Of a stretch of DNA of 6,369 bases, positions 5,988-6,369 are shown one piece after another. The first letter of the stretch is position 1. The number at the start of each line of letters is the position of its first letter. Location of the stretch: the NCBI GenBank assembly GCA_003647765.1, contig QMNM01000093.1, forward strand, positions 1 to 6,369, written 5' to 3'. The notes below the pieces were generated by a model that did no database searches, was not told the origin of the DNA, and worked only from the letters and a program-made list of their open reading frames with translations. This stretch comes from Candidatus Cloacimonadota bacterium. GTDB taxonomy: Bacteria > Cloacimonadota > Cloacimonadia > JGIOTU-2 > B8-G9. The position numbers were made by a program, and so were the translations under genes.

Positions 5988-6064
5988 TGGCAGGCCCGGC
6001 AGGACTTGAACCCGCACTCTTCGGTTTTGGAGACCGCTGCTTTAGCCAATTAAGCCACGGGCCT
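5988..6064 (-). tRNA. tRNA-Trp, anticodon CCA, with encoded 3' CCA
   Basis: The minus strand folds as a complete cloverleaf. The acceptor arm AGGCCCG/CGGGCCT pairs perfectly. The D arm is GCTT...AAGC with GG in the loop. The anticodon loop CTCCAAA gives anticodon CCA at 6030-6028 and has A37. The T arm is GCGGG-TTCAAGT-CCTGC. The discriminator is G and the 3' CCA is encoded. The first anticodon-stem pair (position 27-43) is G-A rather than Watson-Crick; the other four pair. It decodes UGG. It begins 11 bp after rpmG and precedes secE, so it is probably processed from the tuf-rpmG-secE transcript. Confidence 0.96.
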
Positions 6065-6075
6065 ATTTACTATAA

Positions 6076-6234
6076 TTAGCGAGTTTCTTTGTGGAGAGTA
6101 TGCTTTTTACAAACAGGACAATATTTCTTTATTTCCATCCGTTTTGAATGTTTTGTTTTGTTCTTCGTTGTAGTATAGTTCTTTATTTTGCATTCTGTAC
6201 ATGCTAATTTCACTATTTCACGCATCTTTGCCAT
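6076..6234 (-). CDS. rpmG: Large-subunit ribosomal protein L33 (bL33), zinc-binding form
   Basis: 52 residues beginning [17 protein letters not shown]33 is a small protein near the E site of the large subunit. Two CxxC pairs, CTEC near residues 13-16 and CPVC near 40-43, form a zinc ribbon, so this is the zinc-dependent (C+) version. The C-terminal [16 protein letters not shown] is typical. The ATG at 6234 is chosen because GGATGG lies five nt before it; the next ATG (6225, giving 49 residues) has that SD 14 nt away. The frame is open further upstream to 6315, but that part overlaps tuf and has no L33 similarity. tuf ends 19 bp upstream. Confidence 0.95.
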   Translation of the reverse strand: MAKMREIVKLACTECKIKNYTTTKNKTKHSKRMEIKKYCPVCKKHTLHKETR

Positions 6235-6239
6235 ATTTA

Positions 6240-6245
6240 CCATCC
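6240..6245 (-). promoter_or_regulatory. Shine-Dalgarno of rpmG that decides its start
   Basis: GGATGG, five nt before the ATG at 6234 on the minus strand, matches GGAGG-type anti-SD pairing at five of six bases. It lies between the tuf stop and rpmG and favours the 52-residue over the 49-residue form of L33. Confidence 0.55.
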
Positions 6246-6253
6246 ATAATATT

Positions 6254-6369
6254 CTACTCAATAATTTCAGCAACAACACCAGCCCCAACAGTACGACCAC
6301 CTTCTCGTATAGCAAACTTCAAACCTTTCTCAAGGGCTATAGGTGTTATCAATTCTACTGTTACTGTTA
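6254..6369 (-). CDS. tuf: Elongation factor Tu, C-terminal end (cut by window edge)
   Basis: Only the last 37 codons and the TAG stop are in the window. They encode the end of domain 3 of EF-Tu, the GTPase that delivers aminoacyl-tRNA to the ribosome: [20 protein letters not shown] followed by [16 protein letters not shown]. This is essentially the universal EF-Tu C-terminus; the last residues (AEIIE) vary between phyla. No defect is visible. rpmG follows after 19 bp, so tuf heads or belongs to the same transcription unit. Confidence 0.97.
   Translation of the reverse strand, partial: TVTVELITPIALEKGLKFAIREGGRTVGAGVVAEIIE

Noticed and set aside
6235-6315. N-terminal extension of L33 rich in Leu/Val, resembling a membrane segment
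   Set aside because: It lies almost wholly over the EF-Tu coding end in another frame. L33 is soluble and starts at MAKMREIV, where the Shine-Dalgarno is.
1-6369. CRISPR array, transposase, toxin-antitoxin or other novel system
   Set aside because: No regularly spaced repeats, no transposase or nuclease motifs and no unassigned protein genes were found; the window is a housekeeping cluster.

Overview
The window is a conserved bacterial translation/transcription gene cluster, all on the minus strand. In transcription order (right to left) it holds tuf (3' end only), rpmG, tRNA-Trp(CCA), secE, nusG, rplK, rplA, rplJ, rplL, a very long spacer, and the 5' part of rpoB, which runs off the left edge. 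No gene is supported on the plus strand. The DNA is strongly AT-rich. The proteins are ordinary bacterial forms with good Shine-Dalgarno sites. The RpoB and ribosomal protein sequences vaguely suggest a low-GC, Gram-negative-type or uncultured lineage (planctomycete/PVC-like is one possibility), but the phylum cannot be fixed from this window alone.

Layout, right to left. 6369-6254 encodes the last 37 residues of EF-Tu. 6234-6076 is rpmG (L33, four-cysteine zinc form). 6064-5988 is tRNA-Trp with an encoded CCA end, 11 bp after rpmG. 5987-5780 is an AT-rich leader. 5779-5594 is secE and 5580-5044 is nusG. After a 143 bp spacer come rplK (4900-4478), a 101 bp spacer and rplA (4376-3663). rplJ (3653-3066) follows rplA by only 9 bp. 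A 192 bp spacer precedes rplL (2873-2490). A 936 bp gene-free region then separates rplL from rpoB (start 1538 or 1553).

The genes supply EF-Tu, ribosomal proteins (L33, the L1 and L11 rRNA-binding proteins, the L10-L7/L12 stalk), a Trp tRNA, the SecE translocase subunit, the elongation factor NusG and the RNA polymerase beta subunit. This is a classic growth-rate-coordinated cluster.

The unusual part is the distribution of non-coding DNA. The L10 leader expected upstream of rplJ has no room, because rplJ is coupled to rplA through an SD that overlaps the rplA stop codon. Long spacers sit instead before rplL and before rpoB. The rplL-rpoB spacer contains a small element with 10-bp terminal inverted repeats, further hairpins, a plus-strand promoter-like sequence and, next to rpoB, a good extended -10 promoter. 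I see no new defence, mobile or biosynthetic system. The interest lies in how this operon is partitioned and regulated.
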